From assembly GCF_004785955.1 (NCBI RefSeq), contig NZ_SJER01000008.1, forward strand, positions 1 to 64,000: a DNA stretch of 64,000 bases, written 5' to 3'. The DNA comes from Halostella litorea. GTDB taxonomy: Archaea > Halobacteriota > Halobacteria > Halobacteriales > Natronoarchaeaceae. Positions within the stretch are counted from its first letter, which is position 1. Each line of letters begins with the position of its first letter. The notes beneath the pieces were generated by a model. That model saw only the letters and a list, made by a program, of their open reading frames with translations, made no database searches and was not told where the DNA came from. This document shows, piece by piece, positions 16,377 through 23,815 of this stretch. A program made the position numbers and the translations under genes.

Positions 16377-17260
16377 CGCTCACCACCGTCCGTCACGACC
16401 TCGACGGCGTCGCTCATCCAGCCGATCTGCTCGAACAGCCCGCCCTGCGCTTGCTCGACCTCCTGAAACGGGAACGACACCGCCAACGCGCCAGGGATCC
16501 GAAGTGCGTCGAACACGCCGCGGGCCGCCAGCGGGTCGCGGTAGTCCGTGCCGAGCAGGATCTCCAGGTCCACGTCCCGCGGGTCGATCCCGCCGGCGGC
16601 CTCGTGGAGCCACGCGGCGAGCTGTTCGTGTACGTCAAGCGCCCACCGGTCGAGTAACGTCGTCACGGCGTCGCCGTTCGGGAGCCGCTGGTCCGAGTCG
16701 ATCGGGATGCCCCGCAGGTCGTCGGGCGTCTTCTCGTAGTAGTCGATCGGCGTCCCGGGGTGGAGGACGGCGTGTTCCGCGGAGATGATCCGCCCGTCGT
16801 CGGCACACGTCTCGTAGTAGCGGCGCTTGTTGACCCAGTACGCGCCCTTGTACCGATCCTTCGCCGGCATCGGGTCGTCGTCCTCGAACTTCGACCCAGA
16901 ACAGCCGACGGCCGCCAGTCGGAGCGGGTCGCGGTCGCGGTAGTCGGCGATCGCGTCGCGGACGCGCTTGCAGTAGCCCATCCCCCAGCCGACGCCGCCG
17001 ATGTCGGCCCGGCCCCGGTCGATGTTGTCGACGGCGTCACGGACGGCGACGAGGTCGTCGCAGGCCGTCGCGAGGCGGGCGGGCATCAGGTCAGGGACCC
17101 ACACGTCGCCGAGAATGTCCATGAGCAGGCGGTACAGGTCCCGGTCCGCCGCGGGGACCGTCGTCACGTCCCGGACGCCATGCACCCAGTGACTCGACAC
17201 CGCGAGGTCGCCGCTCGGGAGACCGTGCTCGCGAGGGCGCGGGACGTGCGTGGCCGTCAC
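16373..17260 (-). CDS. DUF6884-domain protein
   Basis: A GTG start (MTATHVPRPREHGL) overlapping the upstream stop gives 295 aa. The core LAAVGCSGSKFEDDD, AKDRYKGAYWVNKRRYYE, GRIISAEHAVLHPG and IDYYEKT matches DUF6884 (GC..SK, P.A..LY, SA..GL, PY). This domain is common in phages and resembles the C-terminal catalytic region of archaeosine-synthase-type proteins. Its position next to DpdA suggests it acts on the inserted deazaguanine, but that is inference. Confidence 0.6.
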   Translation of the reverse strand: MTATHVPRPREHGLPSGDLAVSSHWVHGVRDVTTVPAADRDLYRLLMDILGDVWVPDLMPARLATACDDLVAVRDAVDNIDRGRADIGGVGWGMGYCKRVRDAIADYRDRDPLRLAAVGCSGSKFEDDDPMPAKDRYKGAYWVNKRRYYETCADDGRIISAEHAVLHPGTPIDYYEKTPDDLRGIPIDSDQRLPNGDAVTTLLDRWALDVHEQLAAWLHEAAGGIDPRDVDLEILLGTDYRDPLAARGVFDALRIPGALAVSFPFQEVEQAQGGLFEQIGWMSDAVEVVTDGGER

Positions 17261-17871
17261 GCCGACCACCCCGTGAGCGCTACCTGTTCACCGGGCGTCG
17301 CGTCGGCGGTGTCGTCAGCTTCCTCTTGCTGGGGGGTGAGCACGCCGTCATCAACGGCCGCCTCGATGCGGGCGCTGTGGGAGGACCGCACGCGGTGGCC
17401 GCTTGGGCGCTGGCACTTGCGGCCGGAGTTTGCGTTGCACTTCGGACAGACGACCCCACGGGCGGCCTCGTCGCGCTCGTCGTGGTTCCCATCTATCGGC
17501 TCCGGTTCGGCCTCGTCTGCCAGTTCGCGGGCGCGCTCCCGGATCTGCTGACGTTGCTGGGCGTACGTTCCGGTGCCGTGTTCGCGGGGCGTGTGCGGAT
17601 TGAGTGCGTACCAGCCGTCAGCGGCCGCATCGAGGCGAAGCCACTCCGCCGGCGTCGGGTCGTTCGCGCCGATCATGACGAGGTGGTCCCGCGTCGGGTG
17701 GGGCTGACTGTTCGCCTCGGTGAGCGGTTCGCCGCCACAGACACAGGCGACGACGAACTCCCCGCCGTCCCAGAACATGATCCGAACCTCGTCGCCGGGG
17801 GGCGCGTGCTGGCCACCGAGCGGGCAGTCATACGTCACGATCGCCTCGTCGGTTGGTTCCGCACTCTGCAT
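17257..17871 (-). CDS. 204-aa protein with two zinc sites
   Basis: The product has YDCPLGGQHAPPGD and CVCGG in the N-terminal half, and VVCPKCNANSGRKCQRPSGH...HSARIEAA near the C-terminus, the CxxC...C...H finger seen in many phage proteins. The ATG lies two nucleotides after the discriminator-position base of a tRNA-like element (17873-17914), so processing there would give a nearly leaderless mRNA. It is GTGA-coupled to the DUF6884 gene. Confidence 0.55.
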   Translation of the reverse strand: MQSAEPTDEAIVTYDCPLGGQHAPPGDEVRIMFWDGGEFVVACVCGGEPLTEANSQPHPTRDHLVMIGANDPTPAEWLRLDAAADGWYALNPHTPREHGTGTYAQQRQQIRERARELADEAEPEPIDGNHDERDEAARGVVCPKCNANSGRKCQRPSGHRVRSSHSARIEAAVDDGVLTPQQEEADDTADATPGEQVALTGWSA

Positions 17872-17872
17872 A

Positions 17873-17914
17873 GGCCCCGCCGCGGAGTCGAACCGCGGAC
17901 CGCCCGGTCGGGGC
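17873..17914 (-). ncRNA. tRNA-like element A (acceptor stem plus T-arm)
   Basis: Reading the minus strand, GCCCCGA (17914-17908) can pair with GCGGGGC (17880-17874) at six of seven positions. A 10-nt linker follows, then a perfect 17-nt T-arm, CGCGG-TTCGACT-CCGCG (17897-17881), with consensus T-loop. One base (17873) sits at the discriminator position. There is no D-arm or anticodon arm. It fills the 63-nt gap between two genes of the operon and ends one nucleotide before the next ATG. Function as an RNase P/tRNase Z site is inferred. Confidence 0.6.
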
Positions 17915-17934
17915 AGGTCGTGTCCGTCGTCGCG

Positions 17935-18408
17935 CTACGCCTGCGATTCGGCGACGCCCGTCACCGCGCCCGTCTCCGGGTCCTGCTCGACCGTCGCGCC
18001 GCAGTGGCCGCACACCCAGCCTGCAACGCCGTCAGCGTGCCCGAGGTGGTACGCCTCCACGTCGCTCTCCCCACAGCCCGGACAGTCGAGCCGCGTCGAC
18101 TGTCGCAGGTCGACGCTGTGGCCGTGGACCTCAGCGTCGAGCGTGTCGCGGACGACCCGCTCGGCCAGCACGCCGATCGCTTCGTTGCACGCCCGCCGCG
18201 CTTCGGCGAGGTGGCCGACCGCCGCCGGCTCGTCACCGTCGAACGTCCGGAGGTTCCCCTGCCGGTCGTCGGCCGCGTACTGCGCCTTCCACAGCGCCCG
18301 GAGCGTCTCGTCGTTGACCAACTCCTCCTCGGCGCGTTCCCGGGCGTAGCCGGTGAGGTCGCGGTCGTCGACGAACTCCCAGACCCACGCCCCGAACGAC
18401 AGGCTCAT
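17935..18408 (-). CDS. 157-aa protein with C-terminal zinc ribbon
   Basis: The N-terminal two thirds are helical (ERAEEELVNDETLRALWKAQ). The C-terminal part has LDCPGCGESD and WVCGHCGATVE, a complete zinc ribbon. It overlaps the upstream gene by 4 nt. The downstream gap carries tRNA-like element A. Confidence 0.5.
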   Translation of the reverse strand: MSLSFGAWVWEFVDDRDLTGYARERAEEELVNDETLRALWKAQYAADDRQGNLRTFDGDEPAAVGHLAEARRACNEAIGVLAERVVRDTLDAEVHGHSVDLRQSTRLDCPGCGESDVEAYHLGHADGVAGWVCGHCGATVEQDPETGAVTGVAESQA

Positions 18409-18788
18409 CGCTGGCCCTCCGTGTCGGTCGGGGTGTGGGTCGGCTCGGGCAGGTCAGCGGCGTCCGTGACGCCGTTCGCGCCGGCCTGGGGACCGGGCGC
18501 GTGGTTGGCGCGTTGGGCCGACTGGTACCGCTCGGGCGTGTAGAGCTTGTAGGTCCGGAAGCCGCGGATTTCCGTCTCGCCGGCGAGGATCGCCGCCGTG
18601 TCAATGCGGTGGGTCGTGTCCTCCGACTCGGGCGACGCGGTCAGCGTCTTGCCCGTGCTGGAGGTCTCGCCCTCGACGATCGCCGGCGTGTGCATGACCC
18701 GCGTGATCCCGACGATGAGTCGCACCGTCTCGTTGGCGGGCGTTCGGGAGTCGGCCTGTGCGTCGGTCGGAGTCGCTTCCGCGCTCAT
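18405..18788 (-). CDS. 127-aa hypothetical protein, first gene of operon
   Basis: ATG 18788 (MSAEATPTDAQADSR) is chosen because a TATA-like AAGTATAAG lies 25-33 nt upstream, giving a leaderless message. The product has beta-rich segments (ETVRLIVGITRVMHTPAI) and no metal site. It opens the leftward operon that contains the DpdA-like and MCM-like genes. Confidence 0.5.
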   Translation of the reverse strand: MSAEATPTDAQADSRTPANETVRLIVGITRVMHTPAIVEGETSSTGKTLTASPESEDTTHRIDTAAILAGETEIRGFRTYKLYTPERYQSAQRANHAPGPQAGANGVTDAADLPEPTHTPTDTEGQR

Positions 18789-18819
18789 ATCTATACAGTA
18801 CAGCCCCAATCCCTTATAC

Positions 18820-18856
18820 TTTACTGAGTATAGTAGTCTGTACTATTCTGAGTAAA
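18820..18856. promoter_or_regulatory. 37-bp palindromic operator between divergent genes
   Basis: TTTACTGAGTATAGTA (18820-18835) and TACTATTCTGAGTAAA (18841-18856) are inverted copies matching at 13 of 16 positions around a 5-nt centre. The left arm touches the TATA box of the leftward operon. The small winged-helix gene at 18891 is the obvious candidate for the regulator that binds here. Confidence 0.5.
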
Positions 18857-18890
18857 CTACTTGAGTCAAGACCGTAGATATTGAAGTAGC

Positions 18891-19163
18891 ATGGCTACGG
18901 CGCTACACACAGTGACAGTGAACGAAGATCACACCCCCGGTGACGCGGAGGAACGCGTATTACGGGCGTTCAAGCACGATGTCGAGACGTTTGGCGAGTC
19001 GCGCATGAGTCCCGGCCTGATTCGGGACCGGCTGGAGGTCGTGGATGACGGCGCGACGAAGCAAAACGTGAACTACGCCCTGCGACAGCTCACCGCCGCC
19101 GGCTGGGTCAAGAAGATTTCTGACGGGTTATACGAGTTCGTCGACGATCCCCGCGAAGAATAA
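18891..19163 (+). CDS. winged-helix regulator
   Basis: The 90-aa product has AEERVLRAFKHDVETFG, MSPGLIRDRLEVVDD, QNVNYALRQLTAAGWVKKIS and GLYEFVDDP, a complete winged helix ending in the wing. It diverges from the 18788 operon across a palindromic site and is probably its repressor or activator. Confidence 0.65.
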   Translation: MATALHTVTVNEDHTPGDAEERVLRAFKHDVETFGESRMSPGLIRDRLEVVDDGATKQNVNYALRQLTAAGWVKKISDGLYEFVDDPREE

Positions 19164-19169
19164 CGCGAT

Positions 19170-19628
19170 CTACTTCTCACCGACTTGCCCGATGAAGTCG
19201 TCGTCGACGAGCAGCGGCGTCTCGCCGTGCTGCGCGAGGTTGTCGGCCATGCCGAGCGCCTGAACGACCGGGTGGCGCTGGTTGACCTGATAGAGCGGAC
19301 TCCCGTTCATCCGCCGGGTTTCCTCGACCGCTTCGAGGGCGGTCAGCGCGTCGATCTGCCGCGTGAACGTTGCGGGACTCACGTCGGCCAGTCCCTCGTC
19401 GTCGCCCGACCCGTAGATGTCGCTCGCGGACAGCTCCTCGTTGGGCCACCCGACGAACGCCCGGAGGATCCGCGCCCGGGACGCCGGCGTGAGGTAGAAA
19501 TCGAGGACGGCCGCGCCCTCGGTTGCGTCCGGATTGGCTTCGCGGTAGTCCTGGTGGATCTGCATGAGCCGCTCGCGAGTGAACGGCTCCGGGTCGGCGT
19601 CGCCAGTCTGGGACGGGGTTGGTGTCAT
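19170..19628 (-). CDS. winged-helix regulator, 152 aa
   Basis: Starting at MTPTPSQTGDADPEPF, the product carries TPASRARILRAFVGWPNEEL, ASDIYGSG and SPATFTRQIDALTALEAVEE with a wing (MNGSPLYQVN), typical of haloarchaeal helix-turn-helix proteins with an extended C-terminus. A GGAGG-like sequence inside a GTGGGG/CCCCAC hairpin precedes the ATG. An upstream ATG at 19682 is possible but adds a poor sequence. Confidence 0.55.
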   Translation of the reverse strand: MTPTPSQTGDADPEPFTRERLMQIHQDYREANPDATEGAAVLDFYLTPASRARILRAFVGWPNEELSASDIYGSGDDEGLADVSPATFTRQIDALTALEAVEETRRMNGSPLYQVNQRHPVVQALGMADNLAQHGETPLLVDDDFIGQVGEK

Positions 19629-19820
19629 CGTGGGGTGCCTCCACCCCATGCTTGTAGCCCCATTGGTAAAAGTGTTTTGCATAAGTGAGCAATATCAATT
19701 CAGTTTTGAGTCTACACTTTTCATAGATGAAAACCTATAAGTGACTATAGCATATACTGTTAGGTGTGAGACAGGGACGAACCCCTTGCCCTCGCGGGCT
19801 AATCACAGGAGGTGACAAAA
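19629..19820. promoter_or_regulatory. promoter and leader of the 19821 gene
   Basis: No coding feature is seen. CCTATAAGTG near 19734-19743 is a good TATA box, placing the start of transcription near 19765. The roughly 55-nt leader ends with AGGAGGTGA (19808-19816), a near-perfect Shine-Dalgarno sequence, which is unusual in a window dominated by leaderless and overlapping starts. Confidence 0.45.
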
Positions 19821-19979
19821 ATGGGACAACCGAAATGCGACCGTTGTGGTCTCGAAGGCACGATCCTGTACGAGGAACGGTTCTGGTCCGGCTCCTACAC
19901 GGAAACCCTTCCCGACGGGACGACCGCGACCTTCGAGACGCTCTGTGACGACTGTCACAGTTCCCTCGTCCGCAACTAA
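19821..19979 (+). CDS. 52-aa zinc-finger microprotein
   Basis: The product begins MGQPKCDRCGLEGTILYEER and ends LCDDCHSSLVRN, so it has two CxxC pairs about 34 residues apart and little else. It is a stand-alone gene with its own TATA box and a very strong Shine-Dalgarno sequence, suggesting high expression. A T-rich run after the stop may terminate transcription. Confidence 0.65.
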   Translation: MGQPKCDRCGLEGTILYEERFWSGSYTETLPDGTTATFETLCDDCHSSLVRN

Positions 19980-20041
19980 GCGGACGGGTTGACTTCCCAT
20001 ATTTTTTTCGGGGTAACACCGTCGAGAACGGTTCTCCGAGA

Positions 20042-20347
20042 TTACGCGTCGGTCAGGTCGACGATCATCTCTTGCTCGCGAACGTCGACCGTCGTTCCGT
20101 GCCGGTAGTGGACGCGCTCGTACAGCACCCGCCCCTCCCCATCGGTTTCGAGTCGCTCTTGCTCATGTAGTTGCTCGCCGGCGTCAGCATCGGGATCGAC
20201 CAACCCGCGGGAGTGAATCACGGTCGCTTCGGCGGTGCCGTCGGCGTACCGCGTCGTTTCGATCCGCCACTCGTCGCCCCAGCGGTCCCGCGCCGCGCGT
20301 TCGAGGCGGTCGATCATCGCGGGCAGATCGTCGAGGTCGGCGGCCAT
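20042..20347 (-). CDS. 101-aa hypothetical protein
   Basis: An acidic protein starting MAADLDDLPAMIDRLERAA, with a helical N-terminus and strands (RWGDEWRIETTRYADGTAEA). No family is recognised. It is coupled to the AbrB-like gene upstream, with the ATG overlapping its stop. Confidence 0.45.
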   Translation of the reverse strand: MAADLDDLPAMIDRLERAARDRWGDEWRIETTRYADGTAEATVIHSRGLVDPDADAGEQLHEQERLETDGEGRVLYERVHYRHGTTVDVREQEMIVDLTDA

Positions 20348-20742
20348 CACTCTGGCACCTCGTCCTTGAACACGGTGACATCCAGCTCGTCGGCGGCCCG
20401 AAGCGCGATCACGCCGTCGTCGGCGTACACCGACAGCCGGCCTCCGTCGTCGCGGACCGACTCCGGATCGATCCCCAGCACGTCGTGATAGGACTCCGGG
20501 ACGATGAACCGCCCCCGCTGTTGGACGGGGCTGGCGTCGGGGTAGCTCCGACCGTCGACCTTCCGATCGACACCGACTGCGACGAGGACGCCGTCCGTCT
20601 CGGACTGAAAGAACAGCGACCAGCCCGGCCCGATCCCGGCGGCGTCGAGCGCCGGCTTGGGCGTCACCTCGATCGAGCCGGTCCGGTATTTCGGCACAAC
20701 CGTCTGTATCAGCGGCAGGCGACGATCCTCGACCTGTGGCAT
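20347..20742 (-). CDS. AbrB-like double swapped-hairpin protein
   Basis: The 131-aa product contains two similar segments: PKYRTGSIEVTPKPALDAAG leading to SLFFQSETDGVLVAV, and QRGRFIVPESYHDVLGID leading to RLSVYADDGVIALR. Each has the strand-helix-strand pattern of AbrB/SpoVT DNA-binding domains, so one chain may supply both halves of the swapped fold. It is probably a transcription regulator. Confidence 0.5.
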   Translation of the reverse strand: MPQVEDRRLPLIQTVVPKYRTGSIEVTPKPALDAAGIGPGWSLFFQSETDGVLVAVGVDRKVDGRSYPDASPVQQRGRFIVPESYHDVLGIDPESVRDDGGRLSVYADDGVIALRAADELDVTVFKDEVPE

Positions 20743-20816
20743 ACTTGGAGAATGTACAAGCACAGGCAAAAAAGTAGCGACCGAACCGCGGTGGCCCTGT
20801 GGGGGCCGTCAGCGCG

Positions 20817-21335
20817 TCAGTCGTCGGCCAGCAGCGGGTCCGCCGCCACGGACTGCCGCAGGTAGTCGTAGGTGTCGTACTCGTCACGGCGGCGCTGAGC
20901 GACCTCGCGGCGGTCGTCGTCGCGGGCCGTCCGAATCGCCGTTTCGAGGACACGCCGGCGGGCGTCGAGCGTGTCGAGCAGGTCCCGGAGATCGGCGACG
21001 TAGGCGCGCACGTCGTCGCCCGGGGCGGGGAACGACGAGTCGTCGCCGGCCATGAGCATCCGCACGCGGCGGACGTGCTTACAGCCGTTGTCAGGGTCCC
21101 GACGCCGCGCGTCCGGGCAGTCGCAGGTGGCGTTGCCGAGGTCGACCGTGTACTGCGACTGGCTCGCCGAGTAGACGTGGTAGATCGTCGTCGCGGTTCC
21201 GTCGTCGGTCGCGTGGGGAACGACGATCATCGATTCCGTGACGGCGCGGGCCGTGCGCCGGTGGTTCGCGGACAGTTCGTCCATCGCGTACTCGCCGTCG
21301 GATTTGACGGCCAGCAGGTCGGTTTCGTTCGACAT
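20817..21335 (-). CDS. SWIM zinc-finger protein
   Basis: The 172-aa protein has YTVDLGNATCDCPDARRRDP followed by NGCKHVRRVRM, the CxC...CxH SWIM signature at about residues 70-90. A helical C-terminus follows. Its leader carries the conserved hairpin plus GACTCCCTAC sequence shared with the divergent gene at 21508. Confidence 0.65.
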   Translation of the reverse strand: MSNETDLLAVKSDGEYAMDELSANHRRTARAVTESMIVVPHATDDGTATTIYHVYSASQSQYTVDLGNATCDCPDARRRDPDNGCKHVRRVRMLMAGDDSSFPAPGDDVRAYVADLRDLLDTLDARRRVLETAIRTARDDDRREVAQRRRDEYDTYDYLRQSVAADPLLADD

Positions 21336-21337
21336 CG

Positions 21338-21507
21338 GTAGGGAGTCACGGGCGTTTGCCCGTACTTGTACATTGTACGAGTAGATAATAAAGTTTGTGG
21401 TTTATTATAGGCCCTAAATTCGGCTCCCCTCGTGCGTTTTCAATCGGTATCTTTAAGGTTCTTCTTGTATATAATGGTAGTACGGGCGGAAGCCCGTGAC
21501 TCCCTAC
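21338..21507. promoter_or_regulatory. divergent region with mirrored leader hairpins
   Basis: Both divergent genes are preceded by the same leader. For the leftward gene the minus strand reads ACGGGC-AAAC-GCCCGT then GACTCCCTACCG then ATG. For the rightward gene the plus strand reads ACGGGC-GGAA-GCCCGT then GACTCCCTAC then ATG (21482-21507). The 15-mer CCCGTGACTCCCTAC is identical in both. The centre of the region is AT-rich (TATTATAGG) and holds the promoters. Confidence 0.55.
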
Positions 21508-21852
21508 ATGACCGAGCAACAGACCACTCCCGCCGCGCCCGACTCCCGGCCCGACACGCCGACGGGCAAGCCGGCGGGGATGCCAACCGAGGAGTACAGT
21601 CAGCAGATCGCGCGCCTTGTCGCGGTTCGGGACGCGTTCGACGCCGCGCCGCAGGTCACGTCCCACAGCATGTCGCTCGGAGACTCCGGGGCCGTGTCGG
21701 GCGTCGTCCGCGTCCTGACGACCGGGCGGCTCGCCGAACTCAACGGGATTCTCGACGAGCATGGACTGGCCGCGTCTGCGGTCACGCTCGGCACCGAGCG
21801 GATCGACGGCGAGCGCACGCAGACGCTCGGGTTGGTGCTGACCGAGGCGTAG
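21508..21852 (+). CDS. 114-aa hypothetical protein
   Basis: The ATG at 21508 directly follows the conserved leader; a GTG at 21496 is in frame but lies in the hairpin arm. A proline/threonine-rich N-terminus precedes a mixed alpha/beta part (LVAVRDAFDAAPQVTSHSMS, then TLGTERIDGERTQTLGLVLT). No family is recognised. Confidence 0.45.
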   Translation: MTEQQTTPAAPDSRPDTPTGKPAGMPTEEYSQQIARLVAVRDAFDAAPQVTSHSMSLGDSGAVSGVVRVLTTGRLAELNGILDEHGLAASAVTLGTERIDGERTQTLGLVLTEA

Positions 21853-21876
21853 GGGACCGATCCCCGACGCCCCGCC

Positions 21877-22140
21877 ATGGCTCCGTCCCAATCACGGTGG
21901 GCGGCGGCCACGGTCGGGAGCGCGGCCCGCCGGCGTGCGTTCCGCGAGGCCGTGCTGGCCGAGCTGGGTGAGCGCGGCGATCGCTATCGTGAGCGTGCTG
22001 CAGTCGCCTATCGGCGGCCCGACACCGTCGATCCGACCGGGATCGCGCTCGACCGCGGCCTCCCGCTGTCCGCTGGGGCCGCCGAGTCGGTCGCTGACGC
22101 GTTCGTTGACCGCGTCGACCGTGGCGTCGGCGACGTGTGA
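21877..22140 (+). CDS. 87-aa basic helical protein
   Basis: The N-terminus is rich in R and A (RRRAFREAVLAELGERGDRY) and the rest is helical. It lies 24 bp after the previous gene in the same direction. Function unknown. Confidence 0.4.
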   Translation: MAPSQSRWAAATVGSAARRRAFREAVLAELGERGDRYRERAAVAYRRPDTVDPTGIALDRGLPLSAGAAESVADAFVDRVDRGVGDV

Positions 22141-22381
22141 GGCGGCGCGTGGCGGCCGGCAGGCGGCGCTCGTCGCAAGCTTTTTCGGCGGGTGGACGGT
22201 AGGTTCAGATGCGGACAGTCGGCATCGTGATGTAGGGAGTCACGGGTCGTTCGGTCTCGCCGACTGTCTTTGCTTTCGGAGGTTCGTTCTGGAGCGACAG
22301 CAGTTCCTCGCGACAGGCCACAGTAAGCAGTCATTACTGTCCGGTAATGTTTTCATAGTTCGGACAGACAAACCAGTTTGT
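22141..22381. promoter_or_regulatory. parA upstream region with inverted repeat
   Basis: No gene is seen. A third copy of the leader 15-mer lies in minus orientation at 22232-22246 without its hairpin arm or a long ORF. ACAGTAA-GCAGTCA-TTACTGT (22320-22340) is a perfect 7-bp inverted repeat 42 bp before the ParA start, a likely ParA-autoregulation or centromere-type site. Confidence 0.45.
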
Positions 22382-23191
22382 ATGGCAAAACCCGCAAAAC
22401 TCGCTGTGACAAATCAGAAGGGCGGCGTCGGAAAGACGACCGTCGCCATCAACGTCGCCGGCGCGCTCGCAGACCGTGGCCGTGAGGTGCTGTTCGTCGA
22501 CCTCGACCCACAGGGCAACGCGACGGAGAACCTCGGCATGATGGAGGCCTATGACGAGCAACCGCCGTCGCTGTTCAACGTCCTCACCGAACCCGACAAG
22601 CGCGACGCAATCACGGAGATCACGCGGACGCACCCAGCAATGGGCATCGACGTGGTCCCGTCGAACATCGACATGACGGCGGCCGAGCGGGAACTGACGC
22701 TGTCCCGCCGTGGGGCAGAGCAGCTCGCGCTCGCACTCGACGGCGTCGACGACGCGTACGATTACATCCTCGTCGACTGTCCGCCGAACCTCGGCGACCT
22801 CGTTGACAACGCGCTGTACGCGACGCAGAACGTTCTCATCCCCGCACTGGCCGAGACGACGAGTAAGCGCGCGTTCGAGCTGCTCCACGACCACATCACG
22901 ATGCTCGAAGGTGACTACCAGGACGAGGACCTGTCGATCCGTGAGGTCGGCGTCGTGACCAACCGGATCGACGTGCGGAAGAAACAGGCCAAAGAGATGG
23001 TCGACTGGATCAACGAGGCCTATCCCGATGTGCCCGTGTGGGAGATTCGGGAACGCGCGGCGATCCAGCGGTCGCTCGACGAGGGCGCGTCGCTGTTCGA
23101 GGTTGAGCCCGAGTGCGACCAGCGGGAGGCATTCGAGTCGATCGCCGCGTCGCTGGATGAACAGTTCGGCATGGCGGAGGTCGAACCATGA
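22382..23191 (+). CDS. parA: ParA-family partition ATPase
   Basis: The 269-aa protein carries the deviant Walker A KGGVGKTT (13-20), FVDLDPQGNAT (switch I/A' motif) and YILVDCPPNLG (Walker B region). It has no N-terminal DNA-binding domain, so it is the short ParA/Soj type, starting MAKPAKLAVTNQKGG. It overlaps the next gene, its likely partner, by 4 nt. Plasmid partition is the expected role and supports a plasmid origin for the window. Confidence 0.9.
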   Translation: MAKPAKLAVTNQKGGVGKTTVAINVAGALADRGREVLFVDLDPQGNATENLGMMEAYDEQPPSLFNVLTEPDKRDAITEITRTHPAMGIDVVPSNIDMTAAERELTLSRRGAEQLALALDGVDDAYDYILVDCPPNLGDLVDNALYATQNVLIPALAETTSKRAFELLHDHITMLEGDYQDEDLSIREVGVVTNRIDVRKKQAKEMVDWINEAYPDVPVWEIRERAAIQRSLDEGASLFEVEPECDQREAFESIAASLDEQFGMAEVEP

Positions 23192-23631
23192 CCGACGACC
23201 GCGCAGAGCGGATGCGCCAGCGCCGGCAGCAATCCCAACGCTCACAACCGGACGGGGACGAACAAACAGCACAACAAGCAGAACCATCACAACCATCACA
23301 ACCAGCAGAACAGTCCGAACCAGCAGAGACAGGCGAACCAGACAAACCAGACGAACAAGTCGAGACGGCCGAGCAGGACGAACCGGGCGAGACAGGCGAA
23401 GAGTCTGTGAAAGACGAACACGAAGGCGTGTATGTCTATCTCCCGAAAGCACAGAAGAAGCAGCTAAAGCACGTGTACACCGCCGCCAAGGCGACGTACG
23501 AACCCGAGTACGACACGGATTTCGAGAAGAACCGCCACTACTACCCGCTCGTCGTCGAGTTCGGTCTGGAGCGCGTCGCCGACGCGGACGCTGAGGAGTT
23601 AGACGAGATGCTCGACGAACTGGATTACTGA
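23188..23631 (+). CDS. ParA partner protein with disordered N-terminus
   Basis: The 147-aa product begins with about 70 residues of low-complexity Q/P/E repeats (PSQPSQPAEQSEPAET), then a compact domain (GVYVYLPKAQKKQLKHVYTA ending in DEMLDELDY). It is ATGA-coupled to parA. It resembles the small haloarchaeal proteins that follow parA, probably a centromere-binding partner rather than a classical ParB. Confidence 0.6.
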   Translation: MTDDRAERMRQRRQQSQRSQPDGDEQTAQQAEPSQPSQPAEQSEPAETGEPDKPDEQVETAEQDEPGETGEESVKDEHEGVYVYLPKAQKKQLKHVYTAAKATYEPEYDTDFEKNRHYYPLVVEFGLERVADADAEELDEMLDELDY

Positions 23632-23780
23632 CGGCCGCCCGCTTTTTCGTAGTCGTGCCCGAGCGCGTCGACGATCGTCTGGAGTGAGATCCCGCACTTG
23701 TCGCAGACTTCTGCCTCCCCGTCGTGGACGATCACGTGTTCGCCATCCGGACAGGCGTCGTGAAGGTGTGGCGAGTCCAT
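23625..23780 (-). CDS. 51-aa zinc-finger microprotein
   Basis: It starts MDSPHLHDACPDGEHVIVHD and ends with CDKCGISLQT...GHDYEKAGGRQ. C and H in the first part and CDKC in the second can form a zinc ribbon. Its end overlaps the convergent parA-partner gene by 7 nt. Confidence 0.5.
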   Translation of the reverse strand: MDSPHLHDACPDGEHVIVHDGEAEVCDKCGISLQTIVDALGHDYEKAGGRQ

Positions 23781-23815
23781 AGCTACCCATCTCGCTGTGA
23801 ACGTAAGAACCCACG

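Noticed and set aside
19766-19800. Fourth tRNA-like element before the 19821 gene
   Set aside because: The minus strand has GGGGTTCGTCCC, but T-loop position 58 is not A and it is antisense to the gene.
22334-23452. 372-aa leftward frame
   Set aside because: It is antisense to parA and its partner; V/R-rich composition shows a shadow frame.
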